The notes: generated from the letters alone by a model not told the origin. A stretch of DNA of 64,000 nucleotides from Talpa occidentalis (GCF_014898055.3 NW_023601543.1:14035314-14099313); one strand, 5' to 3'. Positions 43,677 through 56,325 are shown, counted from the stretch's first letter. Numbers and translations: made by a program.

Positions 43677-46600
43677 GTGGGGTTTATTTTTAAAATGAAT
43701 GGTATCAAACTATATGTGTTGATTTTTTTTTTTTTCATTCAGCAGTATGTCTTTGGGGATATTTTCATGTCAGTCCATACAAATCTGTCTCATTCTTTAT
43801 AATTGTTGCACAATATGCACATACAGTGATTTGTTTTGCTATTTTCCCACTGATAAATTTATATAGGTTGTTTAAATATGATTACAGTTACAGTTCCGCA
43901 ATGGACAACCTTAGACATCTCCTAGTACACATTTGCAAATGTTTCCTTAGGGTATAGTCTCAGATATGGAATTGTTAGGTCTGAATATTTCGGTTTTATT
44001 ATATAAAACACTGTCAAATTGCTCTCTAAACCCATTTACACACATTCTAGCAGTTTCATTGCAACTTCATCAATATTTTTTCATTTGCTAGTCTTACTGT
44101 CCATTTGCATTTCCTTCTTTTTTAGTAAGTTGTTCATTCAAATCCCCTGTCCATTTATACTAATGACCTGTTTATATTTTTGGTATTGATATAGAAGATA
44201 ACTTTTTATAATTCATATAAATGCATGTCTATTACTCTAAACTCATATCTAAATTGTAATTATATACTACAGTGTTCTTAACCTTGCGTATGATAAATAT
44301 TGTTGCCCAGGAGTTAAAAATTCATGATCCTGACAAATTTATTCATTTTTTTTTTCTTTATGACCTCTGGGTTTTGAGTTTTCCTCTAGAAGTCTTTGAA
44401 TAACTAGCTTTCAAAGCATATTTTCATATCTGATAGAACAAAAACTCCTTTTTGTTTTCTTTTCAAAAATTTCTTGGATATTTCTTTCTGGCTTATTTTC
44501 TGAGTGAATTTTAGAATCAGCTTCAAATTCTATAAATGTTCCTACCTGGATTTTTACTGTAATTGCATTTAATTTATAGAATAACCTGGATAGAAATGAC
44601 ATTTCTATAAGTGATTCATCCCATTCAAGATTACTGTAAGTCTCCTTATTTATTCAGTTCTTCTTTTAAGATCTTCAGTAAACTGCTAAAATGTTCTTTT
44701 TATAGTTTTTAAATATGTCTCAGTAGATTTTCAGGTTTGAACATGTTTTATTATATTTCTTTTAAAGTATTTCATTATTTCTCCTATTGTGAATGAGATC
44801 CTTTTCCTATTATATTTTCTAATTGGTTGCTTCATTTACTTTATACTTTCAGCAAATAAAATTTCAGTGCCTAACTGTGCGACACACTCTGGCCCTAGGT
44901 ATTAAAAAGGAACAAAACAGACATTTTCTTTTTGAGCTCTAGTAAGTTTTTATTGATTTACTTGGGGTTTTCGATGTAAACTGTTATATTTTTGTTTCCT
45001 TCTTCCTAATATTTGTGTTCCTTACTCATTTTTCCTGTATTGTTGAATTGGCTTGGATCTTTAGTATAAAATTAGATAAAAGCAACAGTAGTTGACATCA
45101 TTTTTTTTTGTCCCTGACTTTTATGGAATTTCTTTTCCATTATTACATGAAATGTTTGCTCTCTATTTATAGTAAATGACTATCGAAAATAAGGCTATTT
45201 TATTCTCTTCCAACTTTACCTAAAAGTTTCATCAAAAATGCAGATGTTAAATAGGTCAATAAAAAATGCTAAAATATGTTCCCAAAGATTCAGCTGAACC
45301 TAAATCTTCACGGGATTGATTCAGTGAATGAATTTCTAACCATTCGATGATTATATTGACATGGATAGGCACTTATTTTAAAAAGATATTTTTCTAGCAT
45401 GAGTTTATTATAATATGCTTGTAGATGTTTATTTAATCAAATGTTTAAAAAATTGAAGACTCTAAACATGGTTGAATTATATGTAAAACTCCAAGGCACC
45501 ATGGAAGAAATGTTAATAAAACTTTAGTGGAGAGATCAAATGAACTATAAGATGGAAACTAAACTCCAAGAAAATGCAGACTGAACACTAGAGAAAGAGG
45601 CATGAAAAGAGTGAAAATCCTTAAGACTAATTAACCCAATGGACCACATTGAAAAATATTCAATAAGATGTTAGCGACATGGAAGAGTATAACTTGGAAA
45701 TATGTTAGGGAAAATGGAGTATAACTATGGAAATATGTTACACCTGTAACATGCACTGAATAAAAACAGTAATGTATTATTAATCTTAAAATGAAGACTG
45801 TGAGAATAGTCTATGTCATGTTGAGAACAGCCAGTTTCATTAAATAATTCAGGGCATCCACTGAGGGTGACTGTATAATTTTTTATATTTCAATCTGTTA
45901 ATGTGAATTGTATTAATAAATCACCCAATGTTAAGTTATATTGATTTCATGAGAAAAGCCTTTTTGGTTATGATTCATGCTGCATTTTTCTTTTAATTCA
46001 CTGCTGGATTTGAAGTGCTAATATTCTAGTTAGTATTCTGCATGTGTGCTCATAAGCAAGAGTGGCCCTGTGCTTTTCTTTTTCTCTGCTGTATCTGTCC
46101 AATTTTTGACATTAAAGTTATGGTAGGCTTGAAAAATGAATGGAGGATATTCCCTTCTTTCTCTATTCACGAATGTTTTGTAAAATATGAGAGTGATTTG
46201 TTCCTTGAGGGCTTGATAGAACTTGTCTAGTTAAACATTTAGGGCTTTTCTCTTTTTAGGGGGACATCTATGATGATTTTCTAGATAATTGGCCTATTCA
46301 GTTTTTCTACATTTTCTTGAGTCAATTTTAGCAATACATGTTTTCCTGGCAAGTAGTTAACTGGGTGTCAATTTAAAAATTTTTACTGTCATAAAATTAT
46401 AATTACATTTTATATAATACATTAAATAGCCTACATATATGTAGTTATTTTAATTATTATTCCAAACATTATTTATACATTCTAGCTATTTTCAGATTCT
46501 ATTGCTCAGATTTTCTCAGAGTTTTAACTATTTTAGTTTTACCTTTTCAAGTAAAGTGTTTCAGGCATTATGTATGAACATAATCTCTTTTTTGTTTGCT

Positions 46601-46856
46601 TGTTTTGTTTTGTTCTTTAAATTAGTCTTTTCATATTTATATTTGCTTTTATTTTATCAGTGTTAAACTTGTCACTTTTTCCCTAATATCTTGAGTTTGC
46701 TAATAGATTTATTTAGGTCTAGGCATTTTCTTAGAGTTCCATTTGACTGTAGTCTATAGGTTTTAGTATATAGTTCTTTTGTTCTTGTTAAATTCTAAGC
46801 AATTTGGAATTTTAATTTTGATGTTTTTCTTTAACCTGGGGTCATTGAAAAGTAAT

Positions 46857-46926
46857 ACATATACATGGATATATATAAGAAATATATATATACATATATG
46901 TATATATACATATGCATATATATAAT
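46857..46926. repeat. (TA)-rich self-complementary tract
   Basis: ATATATATACATATATGTAT and neighbours form a near-perfect AT palindrome just before the younger L1 tail. Confidence 0.8.
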
Positions 46927-46934
46927 TTTATTTA

Positions 46935-47325
46935 TTTTTTGTATTCTTTCTTTATTGAGGTAACACATCTACAACACTGTGTATGATTTAGGGGTATAGA
47001 TTCACACCTCTTCAGTTGTCCAGCCTTAATTCTGCAATTAGATTTTTAGAGTTTGTTTTCTTGGTTCCTTTGTTGTTTTTCTCTCTCTATGCCACATATG
47101 AGTGAAATCACCCAGCATTTGTCTTTCTCCTTCTGAATTATCTCACTGAGCATAATCTCCTCCAGTTCCATCGTTGTTGTCACAAGTGTCAAGAATTCAT
47201 GTTTTTTATCGCTGAGTAGTATTCCAGTGTGTGAGTGTGTGCGTGTGTGTGTGCGTGTGTGTGTGTATCTTCTTAATCTACTGCTCTGTTGATGGGCATT
47301 TAGGTTGTTGTGGAATGCCAATTTA
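46935..47325 (-). mobile_element. L1 3' end inserted into the ancient L1
   Basis: Antisense 3' UTR and ORF2 end: TTTCTTTATTGAGGTAACAC, TGAGTGAAATCACCCAGCAT, TCTCACTGAGCATAATCTCC, GCTGAGTAGTATTCCAG. A TG microsatellite (47227-47267) has expanded within it. Confidence 0.88.
47227..47267. repeat. (TG)n microsatellite
   Basis: TG run with two GCG interruptions, inside the L1 tail where such repeats commonly arise. Confidence 0.9.
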
Positions 47326-47450
47326 TTCTCTTTTTCTTATCCATATTAATTTCATTCATTTGAAAACTATGTTTCTATGAATAGTCTAATTGGCATTTCT
47401 CCTAAGTGAGTTAACTGATACAAAGTATTGCTCTTATAACTTCTATTTTT

Positions 47451-47713
47451 TTAAAGATTTATTTATTTATGCATACAAGAGCTGGGGTACAGGCCAGAGA
47501 TGTGGGGGGTGAGAGGATTCACCAGAGACAAAGTGGGAAACAGAACAGACAGATTGACCAAAGTACACTGCTGAGGGAGCAGTGAGCAAGACAGGAGAGG
47601 TCTGCTTCGCCATGTGGGTTGCTCCCTAGCTGGCCGGGGATCGAACTTGCACTGCAGAGGCTTCAGATTGCTTCATAGTGTGGTGTCTAACCCCGTGGGC
47701 CACCAGGGAGGCC
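47451..47713 (-). mobile_element. tRNA-derived SINE
   Basis: Antisense older-subfamily copy: GCATACAAGAGCTGGGGTAC, CACTGCTGAGGGAGCAG, CCGGGGATCGAACTTG, CCACCAGGGAGGCC. Flanks share TATA(A/G)CTTCTATTTTTT. Confidence 0.93.
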
Positions 47714-49073
47714 TATAGCTTCTATTTTTTTTCTGTATTTTGTTACTTGATATTACTATTGTTACACTTTATTTTTGTTAACATTTTCTTCCTGTCTTTA
47801 TTGGTTTATTTTCAAGTTTCATGTGCCAACTTGTGAAAATTCATCTCTTTTAAACTAATATGATTAGATTTTATTTGTACAACCTGAGGTTATCTTTTAA
47901 TAAGAAGACTTAACTCATTCGGATTTAATATGATTATTGATTTTTGTCATTATCCCTGTCATGTTGTTTTATCTTTTCTAATACCATGATTTCTTGTTTT
48001 TTCCCTTTTTAGTAATTGATACAATGATAGCATTTTCTGAGTTTTATTTTTTGCTTTCTAGTAGTTTTCAAGATATTTTATATCTCATATTCTACTTGAT
48101 ACCCTTAATTTCTTAAACAATTAAATGCTTCTTTAATTACAATCATTTTCAAGAACTTTCAATCATCTGTATTCTCATGTGCAAAGAGACAACAGCCACA
48201 GTTAGAGTTTACCTGCCTAAACCTCGTAATTTTCCATGTAGAGATGATCAGAGATTTAGTTTTATGTTGTTATTATTACTTTTCAATCAGTAATTTTTTA
48301 AAGTACTAGGGGCACAATGAACAATAGAACACTACTGTATGACATGTAGGAAAGTTGTTAGAGAGTAAAACTTAAGAGTTCTCATCACAGGAGAATTTTT
48401 CCCCGTTTTTTTTTTTTTTTTAATTTTTGGTATCTAAATGAGAAGATGTATGTTAGCTAAACCTACTGTGGTCATCATTTCACAAAAACTGTAAATCAAA
48501 TCAACATACTATATACCTTAAGATTATACAGTGATATATGTCAATCATTTATTAATAAAAACTTGAAAAAATATTTAGTTTTCATGATAACTTTCTCTGG
48601 ATACTTTGATCCTCATTGTTTCTTTTACTACACATCATCCCTTTGGATTAATTTTTCATTTTGCTAGAAATTACTACATCTTCTAGTAATTCAAAGATAA
48701 ATTGTGGTTGATGAAATATTTGAGTCTTTGCATGCCCTGCTAAAAAAAATTTTTCATTTTGCACAGCCTCAAGCAACTTAAATGTTAGTTTTTCTGAGGG
48801 TAATATCCTTACTTCAATTATATTTTCTTATGGATTGAAGCTAATTCACTACATTTTCTTAATGTTAAGTAATGCTGGTGAGCAATCTGACACTAGCTTG
48901 ATTAGTATTCCTGTGTAGGTAGCCTATTTGTTGCTTTAGAAACTCACAAATTTTGTTTTCTCTTTCCTTGGAGTTCTGAAATTTCATCACAACTTGTTTT
49001 AGGCATGCATATATGTATAAATATTTTTGTAATTAAACTAGCTTTCTTGGTAATTACATATGCTTTTTATTTT

Positions 49074-49339
49074 ATTTTTTAAAAAGATTTATTTTTATTT
49101 ATTTATGCATACAAGAACTGAGGTATAGGCCAGAGGTGTGGGAGAATTCACCAGAGAGAGTGGGGGGGCAGAACAGGCAGATCCACTGAAATACACTGCT
49201 GAAGGGAGCAGCAGGCAAGACAGGAGAGGTCTGCTGCACCATGTGGGTCACCTCCCTGGCAGGGGATCATACTTGTGCCACAATGGCTGGTAATAGCTTG
49301 ATAGCACTGAGACAACTTTTGCACTACCAGGGAGGCCCA
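49074..49339 (-). mobile_element. tRNA-derived SINE
   Basis: Antisense copy with a decayed B box (GGGGATCATACTTG). Flanked by ACATATGCTTTTTATTT on the left and ACATACGCTTTTTATTT on the right, one mismatch. Confidence 0.93.
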
Positions 49340-49900
49340 ACATACGCTTTTTATTTGAAATTTTTTGTTTTTGTCAACTGTGATAAATTTTTTAATTTAT
49401 GCTATTGTTTGATAGATCAGCTCTTCATGTTTCTTTGCTGTTCTTTAACTCTTACTCCCTTTGTTTCTTTGGGCATTAGACCTGATATTTTTAGTTTGGT
49501 GACTCTATTTTTTGGTGCTTTTTTTCCCCCAAAAGTTTGTGGATATTGACTAGTACTAATCTTCGGCTTTTACAATTCATGTTTACCTCTAGATTATGCT
49601 TTTTTTAATGTAAATCTTGTAACTTCTCAAAACTGGTTTGCTTGTCTGTGAATTTTGTTCATTTTTTTTAGATGTGTGCACATACAATTTATTTAAATCT
49701 CCTCTACTTTCAGCAATGATTATGTTTATTTTCCTCAGTCTTCACACTCATTAAGAGCTTGGAAAGGGACAGGACATACTGCTGAACATGTAGGTACTTC
49801 ATCTTCTGGGCATGGAGTCTTCCTGTTTTCCCTGGGTGTAGGCAGCCACTTGGGTTCACTTCACTTTCCACCCCAAGCACCCATAATGATTTCTTTTAGC

Positions 49901-50320
49901 CTGGGGTAAATATCTATGCTACCTACTCCCTGATACAGTTGGGCAGGGGGGAATTAATGGATCAAACCACTAAGCTGGTAAAAAGGTAAAAAAAGATTTT
50001 GTGTCTTTCCTATACTACTTATATTCCTTTCTTTGGGCTTGGAAATCATCTGGAGTCATGTCTACCCTAGTTATATATCTTGTACTACTTAGGATTTAGT
50101 ATCACTTGTCTCCATTTGTCTTATTCTCTCCACCTTAAAACTGAAAAGGATTACTCGAAATTTGCTATGCAGATTATATTCCTTGTTTTTAATATCTGTT
50201 GTGGAGCTATGAATTTTAAATAAATGTTTTCTGCCATATATGAGGATCTGGGGCTGAGAGAAAAGCAGACATGTGAGTCCTGTCCACTTTTCATAACTAT
50301 CAGCCAGCTACAGGCAAACT
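49901..50320. other. Unannotated stretch
   Basis: AT-rich; no gene or named repeat. Confidence 0.35.
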
Positions 50321-50330
50321 CTTCTCTCTT

Positions 50331-50586
50331 ACTTTTTTTTTTTTTTAAAGATTTATATATTTATTTATCCAAGAACTGGGGTACAGGCCAGATTTGCGGG
50401 AGGGTGAGAGAATTCACCAGAGACAGAGCAGGAGAGGTGCCGCTCTCTGCTGCCGCTGCCGCTCTCCCTCATGCTGCGTCATGTGGGACCCTCGCAGGCC
50501 GGCTAGCTGGGATCGAACCGGCGCTGCAGAGGCTGCGGACAGCTTCACAGCACTGCGCTCAACTGCCTGTGCCACCAGGGGAGGCC
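50331..50586 (-). mobile_element. tRNA-derived SINE with altered middle
   Basis: Tail and head are normal (antisense B box GGGATCGAACCGG), but the usual CACTGCTGAGGGGAGCAG block is missing. In its place, at about 50430-50485, is a GC-rich stretch built on repeated TGCCGCT/CCGCTCTC words. Duplication CTTCTCTCTT at 50321-50330 and 50587-50596. Confidence 0.92.
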
Positions 50587-50596
50587 CTTCTCTCTT

Positions 50597-51930
50597 TCAA
50601 CTGTATTACACCTTCAATACAGAAAGACCTTGCTAGGATTGCCTCATGCAAACTTTGAAATTATGAACAACATTGAACAACTCACAAAACGATGGTTTGT
50701 GAGAAATGTCCTAGGCTCAAAAGAAGTGATTCTAATAAGCTACAAAAAACATAACATGTGATCACTTTTAACATTTGTTTATGTTAAATACCTAAATCAA
50801 GATACAGTAAAGAATGTACTAATATCTAGGAGAACTTCATTGACTGATTCTCCTCATGGAACATTTACCTAAGAGGCCTTAAGTTAGAGATTCTACTTAA
50901 AAGGAATAGAAAAATAAAGTTCCAAAATTCAAACTTGTGAACATCCCAAGCTTAAAAATTCAACTTTTCCCACAGATATGAGAGCCTCCATTGAAGATAA
51001 GACATGAATGCAATGTATTCAGTGTGTTAAGGCCAGAACTTTTAATGGAGTCAGGTCATATTAGAAGTGGTACTGATCAGGGAGCTTGGTGAAGATGAGG
51101 AAAGAATATTTTGCAGTGTCAGGGTAGACTCATTAAAGACTAAGGGAGAGGTGATTTGCAGCTGAAAATTTCAGATTCACTATAAAATTAACATACATGC
51201 CTGATGGGTTCTTGTCTAATAAAACTGAGAGTGGGTGCTTGGTATCCTAAAGGCAAAACAACTTAATAAAATTTATCTGTAGTGCTCCGAGTACTTAGGT
51301 ACTGCAAGGCTTCAATGATGCATTTTTCATTAAGTGATAGGGTATATATAATTCTCTGTGTTATAAAGTCTGAGTTCTTATTCTAATTTATTTAAATTAG
51401 AAATAAAAGACTTAACGACTCATGAATGTTGGGGAGTCAGAGAAGGGGACATTGTTTTATTGTGGTTACCATGTCTGGGTGAAGAGGGATGATTTGAGTT
51501 CCTATTGGGCTTGAAACAACAGGCCTCTTCCAGGACCCATTCATTCTTTCCAGATACTTTGCCCCAGTTTCAGGGTCTAGGCAGATGTCTCCACTTACTT
51601 CCATATAGCTTGGAAGTTTAACTCTCTGCCTGTATGAAGGCCACACAGAACCAGTCCTGTGGTGGTAGTGCTGGGGGAAGGGGTGGACAGGGGGAGGATT
51701 GAAAAGAAAACACCTAACTGGGTTGATATAAAGAGGACTCCGATACAGAGGCCTCTTCTCTCCAAATATTTGCCTAATCTGCCTGTTAGTTTTACTCAAG
51801 ATTCTCACATTAGTATTCAGTCACAGTCTCCTCTTAACGTGCAAATGTTTCTGAGGGGTAGACATTATTTCCATTTCATCAGTCTTCTCAAATTTTGGAA
51901 TCAGACAGACCCATCTCCAAATTGTCATGT
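50597..51930. other. Unannotated stretch
   Basis: No named repeat. The open frames near 51437-51808 (-) and 51659-52099 (+) overlap on opposite strands and match no family, so they are not called. Confidence 0.4.
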
Positions 51931-51945
51931 CTTAGGTATATTCTT

Positions 51946-52246
51946 TTTTTTTTTTTTAAGAGGCATGTATTTTTTAAAATTTGTTTGTTTGTTTATTTAT
52001 ACATGCTCTGGGTACAGTCAGAAGCAAGGGAGGGTGAGAGAATTCACCAGAGCCAGAGCGGGGAGCAGAGCAGGCAGAAGGACAGAAGCACACTGCTGAG
52101 GGGAGCAGCGGGCGGCAGGAGAGGTCTGCGCGCCATGTGGGACCCTCCTCTGGTGGCCGGGGAGCAGCCGGGGATCAAACCGGTGCAGCAAAGGCCGAGG
52201 GCAGCTTCGCAACCCAGCGCTCAACCGCTGCGCCACCGGGGAGGCC
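51946..52246 (-). mobile_element. tRNA-derived SINE sharing the long 3' tail
   Basis: Antisense copy starting with a T-run and AAGAGGCATGTATTTTTT, the reverse of the TACATGCCTCTT word seen after the 16035 copy. The rest is a young full-length element. Duplication CTTAGGTATATTCTT at 51931-51945 and 52247-52261, perfect. Confidence 0.95.
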
Positions 52247-52261
52247 CTTAGGTATATTCTT

Positions 52262-52600
52262 ATTTTAGTTACAGTTTTCCCATTGGTCAAAATGGGATGA
52301 TATTTTATACCTCAAAGGTTGATATATTAAATGCCAAAAGCAAATGTAAAAGGACCTCTGAAAATGCCTGACGTGCAAGAGACATATTGCACTTCAATTG
52401 TATCAATCAATTTAGGAAGAAGATGTGAAAGTGGGATGCAAAAACGACCTCCGAAGTATTTAGAAGAGCAAGGATAATCCAGAGAGTACAAGATCCAGGA
52501 AGGTCCATTATGACTCAAAATTATGTTCAGTGTAGGAATTTCTGTGGACCCAGAGCCTGAAGCACAAGTCTACTGTCAAGGCGCATGATCATTCATGAGA
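52262..52600. other. Unannotated stretch
   Basis: No gene or named repeat. Confidence 0.35.
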
Positions 52601-52609
52601 TCGTTTCTT

Positions 52610-52825
52610 GGCTTAGTCTTGGTTCTCTGCTTAGTGGAAGAGGACTGTTCTTATTAGTTGTATGATATTGAGCAAGTAACTAATCTCATTGAGCTTAAAT
52701 TTCCTCCTGTGTAATAGTAGTGAGAGTATAATAGTGCCCTCCTAGGAATTATTGTTTAGGTTTAAATGAGTTATGATGCATGCAATGGTTGGCACAAAAT
52801 AAGTGTTCAGTAAATATAACTTGTC
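52610..52825 (-). mobile_element. MIR SINE
   Basis: GTATGATATTGAGCAAGTAA, CATTGAGCTTAAATTTCCTC, GGTTTAAATGAGTTATGATG, TGGTTGGCACAAAATAAGTG; antisense MIR. Confidence 0.8.
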
Positions 52826-53870
52826 ATTAATATCAGCATCCTTGGTATTGGTATTAATATTTTTTAATATCTGTGTGCATATATTTATTTTACAGACTAT
52901 TTAAAAATATTTATATTTTCTCCATAAATGTTATTTAAATTCAATTTAATTTCTGGAATATTCTGGTTCATCACAGTGAATATTACCTAACATTTTTCAT
53001 TATTATTGTTATTATTATTTACTCTAGTGCTAATAAATAAGTTGGAAATCCCAGAGCATTCAGTACTGAGACCAGCTTTCAGATGAATTTGGGAAAAAGT
53101 AAACATTCTTCCCAATATTGTTCTACTTCTTGTTTGGGGGTCTTTTTAGGTCTGGTGGTACTCTCACCCCAAGGGTCTAGTGTCCTATTTTCATTTCTAT
53201 TTTTTGCTGTTTCATAAACTGTGTTCTCAGAGTTTCTGTAGGGAAGACTCCAAACATTAATTCATGCTAAGATATGAATGGATATTAAGTCAAATACTGC
53301 ACCTTCCACTGAATTTACACTTTTAATAAGGGCTTAATTTCAGAGTCCATTAGTTATTTCATTCCGTTCAAACTCCAGGGATGGATTAGCAATAAACAAG
53401 TGGCTCATGTACAGACTTTTATGGCCAATTTTTCACACAAACTAGGAAATGAGAAACAGCTTGTAAAGGAAGAAGCTCAGACCGACGTGACCAGGGCATA
53501 TAAGGAATGACCTGGGCCCAAAGAGAGAGATTCCAATAAACCAGGAAAATGGCTTTCTTAACCCCCATTGCTCACGATGTCAGCCCCAAACAGATCCAGG
53601 TGCTGAGCAGGCTTACAAGACACATCAATTTAAGATCCTTAAAATTCGGGTTTCTTTTCAATCAGACAAAAAAAGGATGAAGGAATTTCAAAATATGTAT
53701 TTAAAAATCCCAGATTAGAAGAATACAGAGGTTCATCTTGACCTCTGACTTTTTTTCAATGCTGTATCCAAAGTACTTTCAATCAGGTAATTGTTAACTT
53801 TGGGCTCAAACAGAGAATGAGTAGGCACAGTGGGCACCAGAATCAACTAGAACATTCTTTCAAGGAAAAT
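52826..53870. other. Unannotated stretch
   Basis: Very AT-rich at 52850-53030; no gene or named repeat. Confidence 0.4.
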
Positions 53871-53879
53871 ATACTATCA

Positions 53880-54715
53880 TTTTTTGACCTTGTATTTCTC
53901 TATCCTCTTCCACCTGGGTCCTTTGTGTATCTTGGAGGTCACTGATTCAATCCTCCGTTTTGTCTGTTCTGCTTCCATAGCTTTCTCTAGAATGTTTTAT
54001 ATTATCCACTGAACTTTTTATATCCTGAATATCTGTTATTTTCATATTTAAACTTCAATTTATATTTTGTGCTCATTAAATTTATTTCTCAGGTGGTTCA
54101 TTTGTTCTTCTGAGCTTGATCGTATTTCGGATTAGCTTTTCTGAATTTTCTTGTATCACTTTGACTTGGTTTTCTTCATTTTCCCCTATCTCTTTGGTTT
54201 TCTTTATAATATAGCAATTTTGACCTCTCGTATAGGGAAATAAAAACTTCCATGTCTTTGTTGTTGTATTCTGGAGTTGTATTCTGTGTTCTCTATTTGT
54301 GATCTTGAGGTTTTAAGGAGTCCTGTGTTGTCCTTTTTTGGCTTCCCATTTTGCTGCTTTAGTTTTCCCTATTTTGAAATACTATATGTAACAGTAAATT
54401 ACAGGCTTGAACTACTTCTACTTTTTCAGCAATTGGTGCTATGGTTTTATGTGATTTTAGTTTTTTGGCCTCTGTTGGCTTCCATAGGTCCGGAGACCTT
54501 ATCTTGCTGGTGCTGAGTCAGAGGAGTGTTGAAGAGCTTGCAGGGAACAGCTGCTGGTGGGAAAGCTGCCAGGGAGGGGGCTTTGCTCATGTTTGTGGCA
54601 CCACAGATAAGCCTCCTCTTTGGAGTTCCAGGGCCTTGACTTTGCAGTCTCCATGCCAATGCTTTCCTCTAGGAGGTTAGCACCTCTGTCATTGAACACT
54701 GAGGTTGTTCCCATA
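53880..54715 (-). mobile_element. L1 5' block, second copy (5'UTR plus ORF1 start)
   Basis: Antisense L1 5' region homologous to 55110-55930. Shared words include CCACCTGGGTCCTT, GGTCACTGAT, TAGCTTTCTCTAGA, GCTGAGTCAG and GGCTTTGCTCATGTTTG. Its 5' end is cut about 400 bp short of the other copy. Joined head-to-tail to the ORF1 C-terminus at 54720. Confidence 0.8.
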
Positions 54716-56325
54716 ACCTGGTAAGTTTTGCAAGACTAAGTGTTGTTGGCTGCCAGTTTTTTCTTTGAGTGTTTTGAATTTGTCATTCCATTCTCTCTTT
54801 ACCCATAGAGTTTCTGCTGAAAACTCTGATGTACACCTTTTAGGAGTACCTTTATAAGTTACCTTGTTTTTCCCCAGAGCCACCTTCATTTATGTTGAAC
54901 TCTTGCTAGTTTCAGCACTATGTTTCTTGCCTTTGGGTATCAGGGTGTTCCTTTAGCGTCATGGACTGGTATATTTAAATCCTCCCCAGGTGTGGGACGT
55001 TTTCCTCTATTATTTCCTTGAATAAGTTTTCTGTTTCCCTTTCTCTCTCTTCTGGGATACCCATTATTCTTTCTCAGTGATGTGGGATAGTCCTTGAATT
55101 GACTATTTTTTAAAAATCTTATTTCTTGCTCTTCTTCCACCTGGGTCCTTAGTGCATTACTATTTTCATGGTCACTGATTTGATCCTTCATGATCTATTC
55201 TACTTCCCTAGCTTTCTCTAGAGTTCTTGATTTCATATTGAGTTTCCCTTGGTGTCGTTCTTTTTTTTTTTTTAATTTAAAACTTTAATTTCTAAGATCT
55301 CTTCATTGATTTTATTTCTGAGCTCTGGAATCTGTTTTTGTGATTTTCCTGTATTTCTTTGATTAACTTTTCTAAATTCTCTTGTATTTCTTTGGCTTGC
55401 TTCCTGAGTTTTCTTCTATCTCTGTGAGTTTCTTTGTTACAATAGCTCTGGACTCTCTAGTAAGGAGATATAAACTTCCATCTTTTTTGTGTTTGGATAC
55501 TGGAGAGTTGTTTGGATCTTGCAATGTCTCTTGAGGTCCTGTATTTCCCTGTGTTATATGATTTTTTGCCTTCCCACTTTGCTACTGGAGGTCTCCCTGT
55601 TTTACTATTGCTTTCATTATCTTTAGCAGTAACTGGGGAGAAGTTGAACTATTTTACTTTTCTGGCCGGTTACACTATGGTTTTAGTTGATTTTATGTAT
55701 TTATGAATTATTCATTTATTTATGCCTTTGTTGTACTCATCTGCCTTGTGGTTGCTGAGTCAGCAGAGTGGAGGTGGGACTTGGAGGAGTCCAGACATTG
55801 GTGTGGATGAGTTGCAGTGGGGCTGGCTCACGTTTGCCAGAGCATGATGTTCCTTCTCTCAGGCCTCTGGGAAGAGATTTTGCTGTCCATTTACTCTCAG
55901 TGCACCCCAGGAGATAAGCAGTAGTCCCAGGGGGTGGGAAAGGCGAGTTCAGATCATTATGCCTCCTCTGCTATTATCTTTACTTGGGACTCAGCCTGTG
56001 GGGAGCACCCCAGCTTCTCCAGAAGGTTTTCCTCTTTCAAGGGCGTATGCCTCCACACAATTTCTGCTTCCCCTTCTCAGGAACCCAGGCCGAACACTGC
56101 CTCCAGGTACTTCTCTCCAACCACCTTCTGTTCAGTGACCCATGCCTTTATTTTCTGTCTCTTCTTTTCTGTCACAGTCTGTGTTGAGTTCTGAGGTCCA
56201 ACGTGTGTACAAGTTTTTCCCTGTGCCATGGGACTCTCTGGGTTTCATGTCCCTCTACTTAGATGATCTTCTTGTGAACAAATCAAGGAATCTCTTCTGA
56301 TGCCATCTTGGTCCAACTTCTGAAA
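54690..56325 (-). mobile_element. L1 5' end with ORF1 remnant
   Basis: Reading leftwards on the minus strand: the L1 start AGTTGGACCAAGATGGC near 56320-56304, 5'UTR to about 55450, ORF1 N-terminal coiled-coil region, then ORF1 at 55191-54940 (RTQVEEEQEIRF, GEDLNIPVHDAKGTP) and ORF1 C-terminal domain at 54889-54690 (VTYKGTP, EFSAETLWVKREWND, FKTLKEK). Stops and frameshifts present; dead. The rest of ORF1 and all of ORF2 are absent; another 5'UTR follows instead. Confidence 0.88.

Larger units (their letters stand above)
43720..49900 (-). mobile_element. Ancient L1, long ORF2 remnant, multiply interrupted
   Basis: Antisense L1M-type text in correct 3'-to-5' order. Around 43.72-44.3 kb the ORF2 end (GTTCCGCAATGGACAACCTT, GGAATTGTTAGGTC). 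At 44.4-45.2 kb TTAGAATCAGCTTCAAATTC and CTAATTGGTTGC. At 45.88-46.85 kb CAATCTGTTAATGTGAATTG, GTTATGGTAGGCTTGAAAAA and ACCTGGGGTCATTGAAAAG. At 47.75-49.05 kb further upstream words. No frame survives. Later insertions: an L2-like piece at 44845-44940, a younger L1 tail at 46935-47325 and SINEs at 47451 and 49074. The stretch 45250-45870 and the region beyond 49340 are uncertain. Confidence 0.7.

Noticed and set aside
51437..52099. Opposed ORFs of 123 and 146 codons
   Set aside because: They overlap on opposite strands, match no family, and the + strand one runs into a SINE.
54690..55191. ORFs that might be a small nucleic-acid-binding protein gene
   Set aside because: The residues match L1 ORF1 (KGTP, EFSAETL, FKTLKEK) and the copy is broken.
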